A stretch of 64,000 nucleotides of DNA from Astragalus membranaceus (GCA_039519185.1 CM076848.1:30485917-30549916); one strand, 5' to 3'. Positions 45,976 to 58,530 are shown, numbered from the stretch's first letter. Program-made: numbers and translations. The notes: generated by a model from the letters alone, not told the origin.

Positions 45976-47120
45976 CTTCAGTTAATGTGGAATTTCTGTC
46001 TTGTTAAAATTTGTTTTTAAAATTGCAATATGAAAAAATCTTATTTGTTGATCCTTTGGATGCTAAAGTATCCCAAAACACGCTGCTTAAAATCACACTT
46101 TATATATTTGTCACGATTTTTTTTACCAAATCGGTTATTGATGAAAAAACGGAGTATTTTAACGGTTAAATTTTTTAGCAAACACTAAAATACTCCAAAA
46201 CACGTTGATTATTGATCCACAAATTTTGCATATTTGAATAGTTTTTTTTGCAAACACAAAAGCATCCGAAACCACACTACTTAACATCATACTTTACATA
46301 TTTTGTTATGAAATTATTTTTATTCACTAAACCGGTTACCGAGGAATAAATTTTGCGTATTTGAACATTTAAGCATTGCACTTTACGTTCTTTATTACGA
46401 AATTACTATTTTATTTCAACAAACCGGTTACTGAGAAACACACTTTGCATATTTAAACAATTAATTTTTTCAGACTCTAACGTATTTCAAAATACGCTAC
46501 CTAACAACGCACTTTAGATAAAAGTATGAAAAAATGAGGGATGAGGAATTAAAAAGGGGGAGGAAGGATTAAAAAAAGAAAAAAAAAAGGCAGGTGCAGT
46601 GGGATGGGGTGGAGGGGGTTTGGCGACAAAACCGGTGGAAGGGGCCCATCAGAGACTAGCCAAGGTTTATATTTTCACTGGTGCGTGGACCCTAGTGAAA
46701 ATTTTCACCTCTTACTATATATTTCTTTTACTTGTAAAAAATATTAATTATATATTAAATTTATTGTGTGTTATGTATGTGAAAATTGATTATAAAATCA
46801 TGGTTTGGAAACTTGGTCTAAATATTACTTTGGCGAATTATGGTTGAGGCAGCGTACCAAGTTTTTTAATTTATGATGAATGATAAATAAATCTTTAATT
46901 ATTGTCAAAAAAAGATAAACAAATCTTTGTAGACTTTTGGTCAAAAAAATCATTGAATTATTCAATTCGGGATTAATTTGATTGACGAATTTAAATTTTA
47001 GAAAATATTTGATATAATATGTTGGCATTTCCTTGCCTTACGTGTTTGGATAAACGATTGTATTTGTTCCCATTGATTTGGGTATATTTGTTCTGTTTAG
47101 GAAAATGGAATTAGCCTTTG

Positions 47121-47192
<72 letters not shown>

Positions 47193-47990
47193 GTCATTAT
47201 CGAGGCACACGACTTTAATGCTCATTTATTTTTAAGAAGAAATAAATAAGCTAGGTCCCGATTACATGGTCAATAATATTGACCATTATGATAGTCATCC
47301 TTTTGTTCATTCATTCATTCCAATATCATCATCCTTCAAAATTCAAATATAAAAATTTCTTCTCGCGAGTTGGCAATGTGAGGGGCAAATGAGAGAATAT
47401 ATTGTGCTGTGCTGGGAGGGAAAGACAGCTAGAAAACCAACGCAAAAGGCGGGCACCACAACACCAACAGAACCAAAGTGATCATAATCATAATAAATTA
47501 AATAATAAAGACTGTTTTTACTTTTACTTCAAAAAAATAATAAAGAATGTTTTCTCTTTACAAGAAAAATAATAAAGAATGTTGGTGTGCAGTGTATTTA
47601 TATTTATTATGATAAATTTGAATTTTTAATTATAATAATTAGATTAAAATTAAAGTTTCAAATTACATATTTAATGACAAGATTTCACATGATTTCTAAC
47701 TTAAAAAGGAAACAATTATATGTATTACAAAAAAGGAAATGTAATAATAAAAAAAGAAAACAAATATACAAGATCACATAATCTGAGATTTGCTTATCGA
47801 AAAAAAAACATAATCTGAGACTTTAATTTTAATTTAATAGTGATAATTAAAAACTTTCATTTTTCCTACGGGTCCAATAGGCAAATAGAGTAATAGACGC
47901 TTTGTTTGCGCGTAAAAAAGCGACATTTGCGTAATTAATTAAAGAATAAAAAAAATAAAGAAAAAAGAACACTACGGATTTTATTTCCCT
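45976..47990. other. Intergenic, no gene seen
   Basis: AT-rich sequence, with 'aaccggttac' recurring at 46130-46440 in a set of roughly 110-bp degenerate repeats that may belong to the Helitron-like body. A long (AT)n lies at 47124-47190. Confidence 0.4.
47124..47190. repeat. (AT)n microsatellite
   Basis: An uninterrupted run of about 33 AT units. Confidence 0.95.
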
Positions 47991-47992
47991 CT

Positions 47993-47999
47993 TTATATA
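47993..47999 (+). promoter_or_regulatory. Candidate TATA box of the NOI/RIN4-like gene
   Basis: TATATAG in a CTCTTTATATAGAG context, about 140 bp before the start codon. This is the best core-promoter match upstream of the gene. Confidence 0.5.
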
Positions 48000-48135
48000 G
48001 AGAATAGAGAAGATACAGAAGCATACAGGCTGAAAAACTTAACAGCTGTGCCGATAATTGCATAACACAGGTTACTCTTTCAGAGCCAATCAGTGAGATA
48101 TCTCAGCTTTGTAAGATCTGAAAACTCTGTCTGCC

Positions 48136-50634
48136 ATGGACCAAAACAAGGAGGTAACTTCCTTACTCTCTCTTTTTCGCCTTAGACGTTGATGCCGATA
48201 ATCAAAGAGAATTTACTAAGCCAAATTGCATGGTTCTAGTTATTACTTGGAATTGATTTTTCTGTGTTTTTCTCGCTTTTTATGTGTCGTCGTCGTCGTT
48301 CGGTTGCAATTCTTTGATTTCCATGAATTATGTTCACCAGAAACAGAAATTAATTTAAAGGAGAAGAGTTTTATTAATTTTCAATACAATTAATCAAGTT
48401 TCTGTGAATATCTATCTTAGTTTTTTGAAGGAGATTGATTAGCAATCTAGTTTGTTTGTGCCTCTTCTTGTTCGTATTGCCAAAACTTTTAATTTAATTC
48501 CTAAGTCGGCGCCACTGTTATAACAACGGTACTCTTTATTAATCCCTTTACAAACCAATTCGATTAACAATTTCTTCACTCTCATTCATTCTTTTACCTC
48601 TTTCCTCCCAAATGAGAGGACTAGGTGGTTTTGAATATCTATACAACCCACAAATACTACTTTTCTATTACTTTTGTTTTTCATTGATTTCCTCTTGTAG
48701 TGTATCAATATTAAATCACTTCTCATAATAATTATTGTATTGTAAATAATACTTTGTTAACTGGAAGGTGAGTATTGGTGGTATGTGAATTGGTGATTAA
48801 GGACTTTGTCACCGTGTTCTTCTAGGTTTGGTTTGGAGTCAAAACTTTTCAAAATTACTCATTATAGGTTCATTTCAATTTTTCAATTTATTATGCACAA
48901 GCCAGTCTGTTTAACTAATAACTTGTTTTCAAATTTTTTCAATTAATGTAGAAAAACGCCCCCTGGCTATCGGTGCCACAGTTTGGGGACTGGGATCAGA
49001 AGGGTCCATTGCCAGACTATTCACTGGATTTCTCAAAAATCAGGGAAATGAGGAAGCAAAACAAGACAAATGCTTCGAGGGCAAGTCTTGGTAATGAAGA
49101 GGAGCTCGTGGCTTCTGCTACCAAAAACAACATAAACACTGACCACACTGAGCGCCAACGCCCCCACTACCACCAAACCAGCTCTCCTACTGTAAGTTTT
49201 CTGTTCAACTTTGTTTTGTTAGCTACTATTTAAATGTACATTCAACAGGGTAATATAGTTTATGCAAGAAAATATGTATAGCCCAATATGGTGGGGTGCT
49301 CAGCATTGTTATTTACTGCATTAGCTGTGGCTGATAAGTGAGTAGTGACTTTCCTTTTGGTTTCTTGTTATGGGAAAAGTCATTCAAATTGATCCTACAA
49401 TAGTTAACTGGCTGCATACATGAATCTTTTACTTATTAGGTGCAGTTGAACTGTGGCTTGTGTAGACATGGAGAGTTCCTCATCAAAATTTTAATTTGTT
49501 TTGTAAAGAATCAATCATATCAATCCTTTTCTTTCTTTTCTCCCCCCTTCAAGTTCTCGTCATTTTTTCTTTCTTATACTCATTTGAACCCAGCCTCACA
49601 AAGGAATAAATTAAACTTGTGACATGTATAATTAATAATCTTCTGTCTGCTCAAATATTAAAAAGAAAAATAATAATCTTCTGTCTCAAGGAACTGCTCA
49701 AATATCAAATAGATTAAGGAGATTAAAAAATTTGGCTGTGGACACGTTAGTTCTTGACAATACAAAAAATCTCGCCATAGTCCTAGCCTCCTAGGAACTG
49801 TAAAGGTCAAACATGTTCGTCCTGGGGTCCTTAGCCTATATCTGTGGTTCTTAGGGACTGGAATGTATTTTTGCAAACTAATGAGTTTGCCATTAAAAAT
49901 TTTTAGGGACTGAATTAGAAATTATGACCAAGTTGAGTTCTATTTTGAGCAATTAATACACCTAATTATGCAGTTTTCAACATTTCCAGCAAATCATATA
50001 TTGTATGATGACGATCATGATTTGAGGAGAAAGTAGTAAGAAGAAAATATGATGGAATAATTTTTTATTTAAAAGGAAAACAAAGAGACAAATACAACCC
50101 GTCTAGCAGTAGTATTAAAAAACAACGCCGCCAAACTATGGTCGGCCCCGGAAACTAACAATTCCCCCACCCCCACTAACATTGCCTATAAAAAAAAATC
50201 ATGTGTTTGTCATTTGCTTCTTTGGCCGAAGCTGGTGGTGGAATCTCTTATTTTTCAATGCAAAGGAAAAACAGGATATAATAGAATACACATTCATGGA
50301 ATTGTTGTGGGGCCATGATTCTCTCTTTCTTAGCAAAATGACGGTGGTTAGGTTGAATTGAAGAATGTAATATTAGTTGCTGCACATTCATTGGATGATA
50401 GGGGTAATTAACATTGATTTAATTTGTAAGAGGGCAATAAAGCATGCTAATCGGTAGGATTATAATTTTTTTAACCAGATCTTATTGGATATCATATTTA
50501 TTTTCTAGGTCCACAAAATATTGGACTAGGATATTCACCCCGAAGAATAACTTGTTTTGTTTGTTTGCTTTTTCCCCATCTGACAGACAAGGCGGAGCTT
50601 CTTCAGCTACTTCAACTGTTGTGTAAAAGCCTGA
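48136..50634 (+). CDS. NOI-domain (RIN4-like) membrane-anchored protein
   Basis: Exons 48136-48153, 48952-49191 and 50587-50634 are separated by GT-AG introns, all in phase 0, giving 101 residues. After MDQNKEKNAPWLS comes the NOI signature VPQFGDWD, then PLPDYSLDFSKIREMRKQNK, matching the N-terminal NOI motif of RIN4 relatives. The tail ends RRSFFSYFNCCVKA; the adjacent Cys residues near the C terminus are the usual acylation sites that hold NOI proteins at the plasma membrane. RIN4 itself is an immune regulator cleaved by bacterial proteases at PxFGxW; the role of short NOI proteins is less clear. It resembles Arabidopsis NOI proteins of the At5g55850 type (from memory). The final exon is short and easily missed: another frame through it gives a false end at 50626. 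Confidence 0.9.
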
Positions 50635-50702
50635 TATTCAAAGGCTTCAACGTCCTTTTCCTTGTCTTCTGAAGATCGATGACCGGGACAATTATGTTTT
50701 GG

Positions 50703-50777
50703 CGCTTGGTGATTATAACTTCTTAGAAAATCAAACCTTTGCTTGGTGATTATAACTTCTTAGAAAATCAAACCTTT
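50703..50777. repeat. Short tandem duplication after the NOI gene
   Basis: Two copies of GCTTGGTGATTATAACTTCT followed by TAGAAAATCAAACCTTT, about 38 bp each, in the probable 3' untranslated region. Confidence 0.8.
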
Positions 50778-51294
50778 TCTTCAATCTTCAATGACGATTC
50801 TGTGTTATTTTTGTTGAAATGTGTGTATCTAGTTTTGAGATATAGATGGTAAAACGCGTAATTGTTGCTCAAGACTAAGAAAACTTTACCACCACCTCAA
50901 AATATGATATGATATGATCAAGCAATTCAGGACAGAAATGTTTTGACTACGAGATATCCGTTTTTTTGTTCCTCAATTGATTATTGGTTAAAATACCTTT
51001 TTAGCCATTAATCTTATTTTTCAGTCTTGCCTTGTTATTAAAAGTTTCAACTCGGTCACTTATATAAGTTATATTTATTGAGTTTCATTCTAATTCTATT
51101 TGTTTAAATTGTGTTAGAAAATGGCGACATAGGTGTAACTTTTGTAAAATAATAGAAAATTTCAGAATACAAGTGGATCATTTTTTTTTACCAGAATGTT
51201 TCGGTGGCAATGGGACCCTTGCCCTGACTAATTCGGCGTTTGATCGGGACGTAAATAAAGTTAACCACTCACACCTAACATTAGAGTTACAAAT

Positions 51295-52433
51295 TTCCTT
51301 GTATCACTTTGGATTCGTTGTTTTGGATGGGTGAGAAATCCGAAAACTATTCGGTGAGAAGCGCTTATCGTTTGGCAATGAAAAATGTTGTCCAAACTTC
51401 TCATTTTCATGTTGATGGTAATTGGGACTTGTTATGGGGCTTGAAGCTGCCACCTAAAGTTAAATCCTTTCTTTGGAGGTTGAGCAGGAATTGTTTACCT
51501 GTTCGGGCAGTGCTTGCTGGGCGTGGTATGGCTGTCCCTTCGGTGTGTCTGTGTTGTGGTGATAATGATGAAACAACGGTTCATCTGTTTGCTGATTGTG
51601 CTTCGACCACCGTTGTCTGGCGTGCGCTGGGTTTGCTTCCCGTCGTTTCAGGCGCAGCAGCAACGACTGTTTTGGCTAACAATTTCTTTTTTCAGGTTTT
51701 CAATCAATTGAATGGCGATGATTGGATGGCTTTTTGTATGACTTTGTGGAGTATTTGGTCAAGCCGGAATCAGCGAGTGTGGAATAATATCAGAGACACT
51801 GCATCTACCATTGTCTTGCGAGGGAACCAATTTCTTAGAGATTGGCAATCTGCTCAAATTCCTTCTCATCGGTCTACTAATTTGCAACCAGCTTCCTCCT
51901 CCATTTCAGCGCCTCTTGGTTGGAACCCGCCACCTCCAGGTGTGTTGAAATGTAATGTAGATGCGGCTTTTGATTCGGATGGTAATAAGGTGGGTTTTGG
52001 GCTTTTGGCATGTGTATTGGAAATGACTGTGGTGTCTTTGTAGCTGCAAATATACAATCCTACGCATCTGTCCTAGATGTTTACAAAGGAGAAGCTTTGG
52101 GGTTGTTATTCGCTATGGATTGGGCTCGGGACCTTCACTTCAAAGATGTTATATTTGAGCTCGATGCCAAGATTGTTGTTGATGATTTTCATAGATCGTT
52201 ACCTACGGTGTCGGATTATGGTTGTATTTTGTTTGCTTATAGGCAATCTTTTGCTTTTTTTAATTTAAACTCCCATGTGGAGTTCTCTAGGAGAGAAAAC
52301 CAACAAGGTCGCTCATACTCTTGTAAGGGTAACCTTGTCTTATGTTTCTTCTCATACTTTTCTTGACATTCCAGCATGTGTTTCCCATATATTCATAATG
52401 AAATGAACTAGACTTCTTTTGTCAAAAAAAAAA
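51295..52433 (+). mobile_element. 5'-truncated LINE with target duplication and poly(A) tail
   Basis: The insert ends in an A-run (52424-52434) and is flanked by a 17-bp duplication ACATTAGAGTTACAAAT (51278-51294 and 52434-52450). The frame at 51309-52043 holds the ORF2 end: SAYRLAMK, LPPKVKSFLWRLSRNCLPVR, the zinc-binding pattern CLCC...HLFADC, and the RNase H-like start KCNVDAAFDSDG. A frameshift near 52010 moves to a frame with KGEALGLLFAMDWA and FELDAK. Another near 52300 gives NKVAHTLVRV. Everything upstream of the ORF2 tail is missing, as in typical truncated LINE insertions. It is dead but fairly young in appearance. Confidence 0.9.
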
Positions 52434-52770
52434 ACATTAGAGTTACAAATGGATGACATCGACATGACTTTCAAAATGAAGATAATTTGAAAAGATAAAA
52501 ATTAAACTGTGATCACATTACACCTAAATAGAAATTAGACGAATAAGATAGAAATTCAATTGAAAATATTTAAAAATTGGGAGAACAAACTAAAACTAAA
52601 TGGAAGATAAGGAGACAAAGGGGTGTTTTAGTCTTGATTATTAAGTGTAGAGTGATAAATCAGGCTGTATATTTGTGGTTTCATTCCTTTACAGTTTTAG
52701 ACGTGATTCGTTTACTTTGAGTTTTTTTTCCTCGAGAGCATAGTGTGATTATAAAACTGGAATAAATTTT

Positions 52771-52922
52771 AGAGCAATGTTATTTAGCCAAAATGTTTCA
52801 GCCAAAAATAGCCAAAAATCAAGTTACAACACTAATTAATCAGGTTTTATAAGCCATTAAACAACCTTTTTTTCAGTTTTCTAGGCCGTTGACTAAAAAC
52901 TGTGAAAAAGCAGATTGGTTAA
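52771..52922. mobile_element. Inverted-repeat MITE, left part (right part 58445-58530)
   Basis: The left arm 52771-52861 (starting AGAGCAATGTTATTTAGCC) is the complement of 58441-58530 over about 90 bp, with a few differences. AAATTTT flanks both outer ends (52764-52770 and 58531-58537). The uninterrupted MITE would be about 240 bp. It was split when the LTR retrotransposon at 52923-58439 inserted next to its right arm. Confidence 0.75.
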
Positions 52923-53410
52923 TGTTCTGGACTAGATCATGAGACCCACTCCAGCAATTGGACATGACTAAGCCCAAACTTTGGCCCATATCCATGATAA
53001 ATCAGCCCAATTATGGCTATCATGCCTCAATGGCTCAGATCCACCTGACCAATCTGACGGCTCAAAGCTGACACAGATCCCTATAAATACTGACATGTTT
53101 TGCCATTAAGAGAGAGATTCTCATTCCTTGCTATCCTACTCTATTGTCCTCAATACTGACTTGAGCGTCGGAGTGGCTTCGCAGGTACCCCACCTGGGAA
53201 TGTTTTGACACCTACTCATCATCAGCAGTCCTGCTCGCCCCAGGCCCGGTCACAAGCAGGCCAGGTCACAAGCAGCATTCCCTGGTCCTACCCTTCCAAG
53301 CTCGATTGGTCCTCTATCTCCTGGTGCTATCAGAAGTTCAATCAAGTAAAGCAACCACCCTACCAACTACCTGCTCGGTACAATCCGTGGTGAGGTAAAG
53401 GTACAAAACA
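52923..53410 (+). repeat. 5' LTR of the gag-only retrotransposon
   Basis: It matches 57949-58439 with few differences. The TATA box TATAAATA is at 53082-53089. Confidence 0.92.
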
Positions 53411-53430
53411 TTGGCGACCACAGTGAGAGA
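53411..53430 (+). promoter_or_regulatory. Primer-binding-site position
   Basis: TTGGCGACCACAGTGAGAG begins directly after the LTR. TGGCG at this place is usual for Ty3/gypsy, but I cannot assign the tRNA with confidence. Confidence 0.5.
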
Positions 53431-53480
53431 TATCTATCTTTCACACCATTTCTACTTTTTGAACTTCCTCCTGCTTTCCC

Positions 53481-55105
53481 ATGGCACCCAGAGGTAGACC
53501 CCGAGTCCAAAACGTGGTCGGTAGACCCCGAGTCCAAAGCATTGTCGCTCCGCAACCCCAGCCAAAGGGCACTCCCGAAGGCATCGCTGCTTCCACGCCA
53601 TACCAAGACATTCAGGTCCCGGCACCCCAGCCAGCCGCGATCCAGATCCCCGTCCACCCTGGGGATGCGGCGACCATCCGCCAGCTCTTGGACTTGCTGT
53701 GCAACCGCACCCAGACTATGTTGCAGCAAGAGGCGCGCCTCAGGTAGATAGAGAGGCGAATGGTAGCCATGTCTGAGCAACCCCATCCTCGCTAGAACAC
53801 TCCTTCCCCAAGGACAATGAGCTTCAGGTGCCGCAAATCTCCACCCAGGCGTCATCACAATCATCGCTCTCCACCTAGACGGAAGCGAGCTCGCCACTCT
53901 CCTCCTCGACACGGCAGGCACAAAGGATCAGATTCACCTCCAAGTACCCTTCCAACCTCGCCTGACGGTACATACTGTCCTGAGGAGTCTCCCCCCAGGA
54001 CCTCATCGCTCGCAACCTCCAATTCACGCGAGAGGTCGCGGAGCCGAGCCAAGACCCATAAGAGGCATCGTCATAGATCTACCTCGAGGAGATCTCCAGC
54101 CCGACGTGACCGTCGAGACATAGATCTCAGGGACTGGTCACCCCACAACTCACGACGGACCTCCAATGAAGGACTCTTCACTAGGAAGGTTGACGACTGT
54201 CCAATTCTGAGGACCTTAGAGAAGCTCCCAGCCCTCAAAACGTATGATGGGGCTGGGGACCCTAATAGGCATCTGGCCTACTTCTCAATCATGATGCGTT
54301 ATCGGGGGGCAAAAGAACCTGTCCACTGCAGGATCTTTCCCCTCACTCTCACGGATTCAGCACTAGCTTGGTTCCAGGAGTTGAAACCAAACTCGGTCTC
54401 ATCCTAGGGGAAACTAGCTATGATGTTCACGACCCGGTTTGCCGCCTCCCGCTTGAAGCCAAAATCTGAAGAGGTTCTTAGGGCAATCAGGCAGGGAGAG
54501 AAAGAAACACTTAGAGAATATTTGGAAAGGTTCAACAAGGAGGCTGCCAACGTCAGGAACCTTGAAGACAAGAGGAGGCTCTTTTGGATGAAGGATGACC
54601 TCAAGAAGGGAAACCTGTTTCAAAGGGACGTAGGGGTTAACAAACCCCGAAACTTGGATGAGTTCCTTCGGAAGGCACAAAAGTACATGGACTATGAAGA
54701 AGACAACATGGCGTACCAAGAGGAAGCCAAGGTTGGCAGCAAGGAGGACAGGCTGGCCTACAAGGCCATTGAAGAACCATGGCAGAAGGGAGCCCAAGAT
54801 GAGAGAACTCCTCGGGAGTCCCGACCCCGACAAGGTCGCTACTCAGAGTACACCCTGTTGAACACATCCCAGGCTGAGATCCTTGCCGAATGCGCCGACG
54901 CGGAGTTTCGGGACATCAAACAGCCTAAACCTCTCGTGCAAAGGAAATGTCGAACCTCTAAAAAGTACTGTCGTTATCACAAAAGTTATGGGAACAGTAC
55001 CAACAAATGCAACACCCTCAGGATGACATTGAAGAGCTAATCCGCGAAGGGAAGCTCGCCCAGTACGTGAATGAAGAAGAGGATAAGACCCGTGACTTTG
55101 AATAG
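53481..55105 (+). pseudogene. gag of the Tat-like nonautonomous element, degenerate
   Basis: An initial frame (53481-53747) with repeated GRPRVQN units is followed by 53817-54407, rich in Arg, Ser and Pro, then the capsid-like block PALKTYDGAGDPNRHLAYF and LTLTDSALAWFQEL. A TAG at 54405 interrupts it. The same frame continues to 55040 with FTTRFAASRLK, GEKETLREYLERFNKEA and a zinc-binding-like stretch CRYHKSYGNSTNKC, in which the usual GH reads GN. A shift near 55015 gives the expected DDIEELIREGKLAQYV. At least one stop and one frameshift mean it is not functional as it stands. Confidence 0.82.
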
Positions 55106-55496
55106 ACAGCATGGCATCAGGACCTGAACCTAGAGCTAGGCCTAGTTAAGAATTTTGTTGTTTGGGCGCAAATGCAGAATGTAAAGCGCGATATGATTGA
55201 TTAACAAAGTTTATTTTGCAATTACAGTTTTTACTCTAGTTCACTAGCATAAACACTTGTTCCAAAGAAAATTCCTTAAGAGTAAGAAAGAAAAGGGTCC
55301 AACTCCATAGTTAGGGGTGAGCGAGACAAGTTTGAGACCCGACATACCCTACAGGGAGGGACTGTCTGGATCGCAGGGGGGACCTCAACATTAGCACAAA
55401 GCCAATACCATCTTCCTAAGGTGGTGTTTTTAAATACACCTCTTGGAATCCTAGTAATGGAGTCAAGAGTGCCGTGGCACACCAAAACAAATAAGT

Positions 55497-55820
55497 GACC
55501 TTGGTGGTCACAACCCCTTGGGCAAGTTCTATCTGGGCCGAGTCCCGGTAAACTGTGCCAAGGGTATACTTCAAGCTGACCTTGGTGGTCACATCCCCTT
55601 GGGCGAGTTCTATCTGGGCCGAGTCCCGGTAAATTGTGCCAAGGGTATACTTTAAGCTGACCTTGGTGGTCACAACCCCTTGGGCAAGTTCTATCTGGGC
55701 TGAGTCCTGGTAAACTATGCCAAGGGTATACTTCAAATTGACCTTGGTGGTCGCAATCACTTTGGACGAGTTCTATCTGGGCCGAGTCCCGGTAAACTGT
55801 GCTAAGGGTACGCTTCATTA
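55497..55820. repeat. Four tandem copies of an 81-bp unit
   Basis: Units start at 55497, 55578, 55659 and 55740 with GACCTTGGTGGTC and differ at a few positions. The period is 27 codons, so minus-strand frames stay open through it (55276-55869, 55416-55760). I see no sign these are used. Confidence 0.92.
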
Positions 55821-56489
55821 CAAATTGTCCCGGTGGGCGTCGGTAACTCAACTTCCTAAAGCAAGCCAAACTTAGCGACTATCTACTTGAAAAAATCCTA
55901 AGTCCAATGAAAAGGCGTACACGCGCGAAATCACCAGCAAAGCATGAGACCATGAGGTCTTGGGTATCAAGCGCCAAGAAAGGCACGAAAATCAAGTAGG
56001 CGTGAGACCATGAGATCACGGACATGAGAGATACCCACCTACAAGGGTGCTGTCTAGTCTGCAGACCATAACTTCGTCCGTGTTTATCCGATGGAGGCGT
56101 GCGAGCATGTGTTGCAAAGCTAAGAAGCAGAGCTACAATTCTTCTGTTACGCTCAAAACCCAATTCTGATGTCTTGAAGGCCTAAACGGCGAAATACATG
56201 CATGGGCGGGATACTTATCCTTGGCCTCCCTCTGACTAAGGTGACCGGGGCTCCCTCTCACCAACGTGACCGAGCCTCACTAAGATTTTGACCCTGAAAA
56301 GTAGGCAAAATAAAAGATTTAGCATAAAGGTAGCACACTTCCTTTGTACAAAAGGAGATATCACAAAAAGTAGCATGTGAGGGAATAAAATGATGTAGGA
56401 AGTGATAGACTTAGCATGTGAGGGAATAAAATGATGAGTGAAGTGATGGACTTAGCATAAAAAGAGATTATGTGATGCATGAGTGGTCC

Positions 56490-57430
56490 TCCCTTCGACA
56501 GGGGCGATCACGCCTCCTGATCACCCTCCTCATGCCCTCAAAAGTCACAAGTTGTGACCGCCCCTCACTCTCTCAGAAATCACAAAGTTGTGATCGCCCT
56601 CTCCCTCTCAAAGATCTCACTACTGTGATCGCCCTCTACCCTCTCACAGATGTTCAAGTTGTGATCACCCTCCACCCTCTCACAAATGTTCAATGGTCAA
56701 TGGCCACAAGGTGAAGCAAAAGGATTGCATGTGAAGCAACAAAAGTTGAATGGTCAATGGCCACAAGGTGATGGCTTGGTCCCACCACTCATTATCTATT
56801 TTACAAGATTCCCTCACACATGGCATCTGTACTCATTAACCCCACGGAAGTTGAGTGATGAGATTTGCCTGACCACAAAAACAATGACTTTGCTCGCACC
56901 TCCATGTGCTCTCCCTTCCATCTGCAACGTGATCGGCCACCTCCATGTGCTCGCCCCACCATCTGCAATGTGATCGGCCATCTCACTCTCTCAAAGCTTC
57001 TCCATGTGATCGGCCTTCACTCTCAAATCAGCAGGGAGGATCACGCCTCATCCTCATGATCGCCCTCTCATAAAACAAGTTGTGACCACCCTCACTTATG
57101 ATCAGGCCTCCCTCTCAAACGCCTCATTCTGATCGGCCCTCATCTCTCAAAAACACCTCGCACACAGCCTGATCGGGCCTTACCGCACACAGCCTGATCA
57201 TCCTTCACCTCGCAAACTACCAGGGGCGGTCAATCACTCACATACTTGTTGTACTCGTCCCTCTCCCTCAAAATATAGCTCCTGATCGCCCCTCGCACTG
57301 TGATCGAGCTTGACACTCAAAGCCACTAGGGGCGGTCACGAGAAATTTGATCGGCACTCCCCTTCTCAAACGCATCACCCCTGATCGGTTCCCTCTCTCT
57401 AAATAGCAAGGCCGATCACGCATCACCCAG
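56490..57430. repeat. Dispersed GATCGCCC / GATCGGCC repeat region
   Basis: Dozens of short degenerate units of the type 'gtgatcgccctc.ccctctca' fill the noncoding middle of the gag-only element. They have no fixed period and no coding content. Confidence 0.7.
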
Positions 57431-57929
57431 CCTACAAAGGTCTAAGTCGCCCTACGGAGAGCGTGTCCTCCCCCTCTGCTCGCCCTTGCGCACCTAACCT
57501 CCATGAACTAATCAAATCTAACTCTCTCACGCACACAAACTGACCAGGCCTAGGTGGCCGAATCTCTCTCTCTCTCGAGCGTGCGAGGTGACCGGGCATG
57601 AGTGGCAGGTACCTCCTCTCTCAAACGCGCAAAGGGGCGAGGCCAAAGTGGACGGTTCTCTCCTTCTCAGCTCCCCAGTCTGAATTCCCCAAAAGGCGAG
57701 TACATCAAGATTAAACAAGAAAGAGAGAAAGATACCTCGAAATTTCTGTTTGTGAAAACGTGATCGGTCCAAGGTAAATCAGTGAAAAATATCAAGAGAC
57801 GGACAGGATAATTGATCTGATCAGTTGTCAAACTTAACAGGCCCGACGACGGCACGAGCCGTGAGGGCGACCTAGCCTACGAGGGCATCCTTAACGACAA
57901 CGTCAAGTTAAGACCATCCCCCAGGATAA

Positions 57930-57948
57930 TCTCGACTTGGGGGGCATC
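57930..57948 (+). promoter_or_regulatory. Polypurine tract before the 3' LTR
   Basis: The stretch CTCGACTTGGGGGGCATC directly precedes the LTR start TGTTCTGG and has the usual G-run for plus-strand priming. Confidence 0.75.
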
Positions 57949-58439
57949 TGTTCTGGACTGGATCATGAGACCCACTCCAGCAATTGAACATGACTAAGCC
58001 CAATATACTTTGGCCCATATCCATGATAAATCAGCCCATTTATGGCTATCATGCCTCAATGGCTCAAATCCACCTGACCAATCTGACGGCTCAAAGCTGG
58101 CACAGATCCCTATAAATACTGACATGCTTTGCCATTAAGAGGGAGATTCTCATTCCTTGCTATCCTACTCTATTGTCCTCAATACTGACTTGAGTGTCAG
58201 AGTGGCTTCGCAGGTACCCCACCTGGGAATGTTTTGACATCTATTCATCATCAGCAGTCCTGCTCGCCCCAGGCCCGGTCACAAGCAGGCCAGGTCACAA
58301 GCAGCATTCCCTGGTCCTACCCTTCCAAGCTTGATTGGTCCTCTATCTTCTGGTGCTATCAGAAGTTCAATCAAGTAAAGCAACCACCCTACCAACTACC
58401 TGCTCGGTACAATCTATGGTGAGGTAAAGGTACAGAACA
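57949..58439 (+). repeat. 3' LTR of the gag-only retrotransposon
   Basis: It matches the 5' LTR. TATAAATA is at 58111-58118. It ends ACAGAACA, followed by the GTTAA duplication. Confidence 0.92.
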
Positions 58440-58444
58440 GTTAA

Positions 58445-58530
58445 TGACTTATAAAACTTGGTTAATTGGTGTTGTAACTTGGTTTTTGGCTATTTTTGGT
58501 TAGAGCATTTTGGCTAAATAACATTACTCT
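58445..58530. mobile_element. Inverted-repeat MITE, right arm
   Basis: The complement of the left arm at 52771-52861, with outer end ACTCT followed by AAATTTT. Confidence 0.75.

Larger units (their letters stand above)
52923..58439 (+). mobile_element. Nonautonomous gag-only LTR retrotransposon (Tat-like)
   Basis: LTRs of 488 bp (52923-53410) and 491 bp (57949-58439) start TGTTCTGGAC, end ACA and are nearly identical. An exact 5-bp duplication GTTAA flanks the element (52918-52922 and 58440-58444). Inside are a leader starting TTGGCGACCACAGTG (primer-site position), gag, a long noncoding repeat-rich region and a polypurine tract. No protease, reverse transcriptase or integrase is present, so it depends on a partner element. 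The gag style places it near the Tat branch of Ty3/gypsy; this is inference. Confidence 0.9.

Noticed and set aside
55497..55820. Regularly spaced repeats resembling a CRISPR array
   Set aside because: The units are contiguous tandem copies without spacers, in a plant retrotransposon.
55276..55869. 197-codon minus-strand frame with 27-residue repeats
   Set aside because: It is the antisense of the 81-bp array in a retrotransposon noncoding region; the period is a multiple of three, so it stays open by structure.
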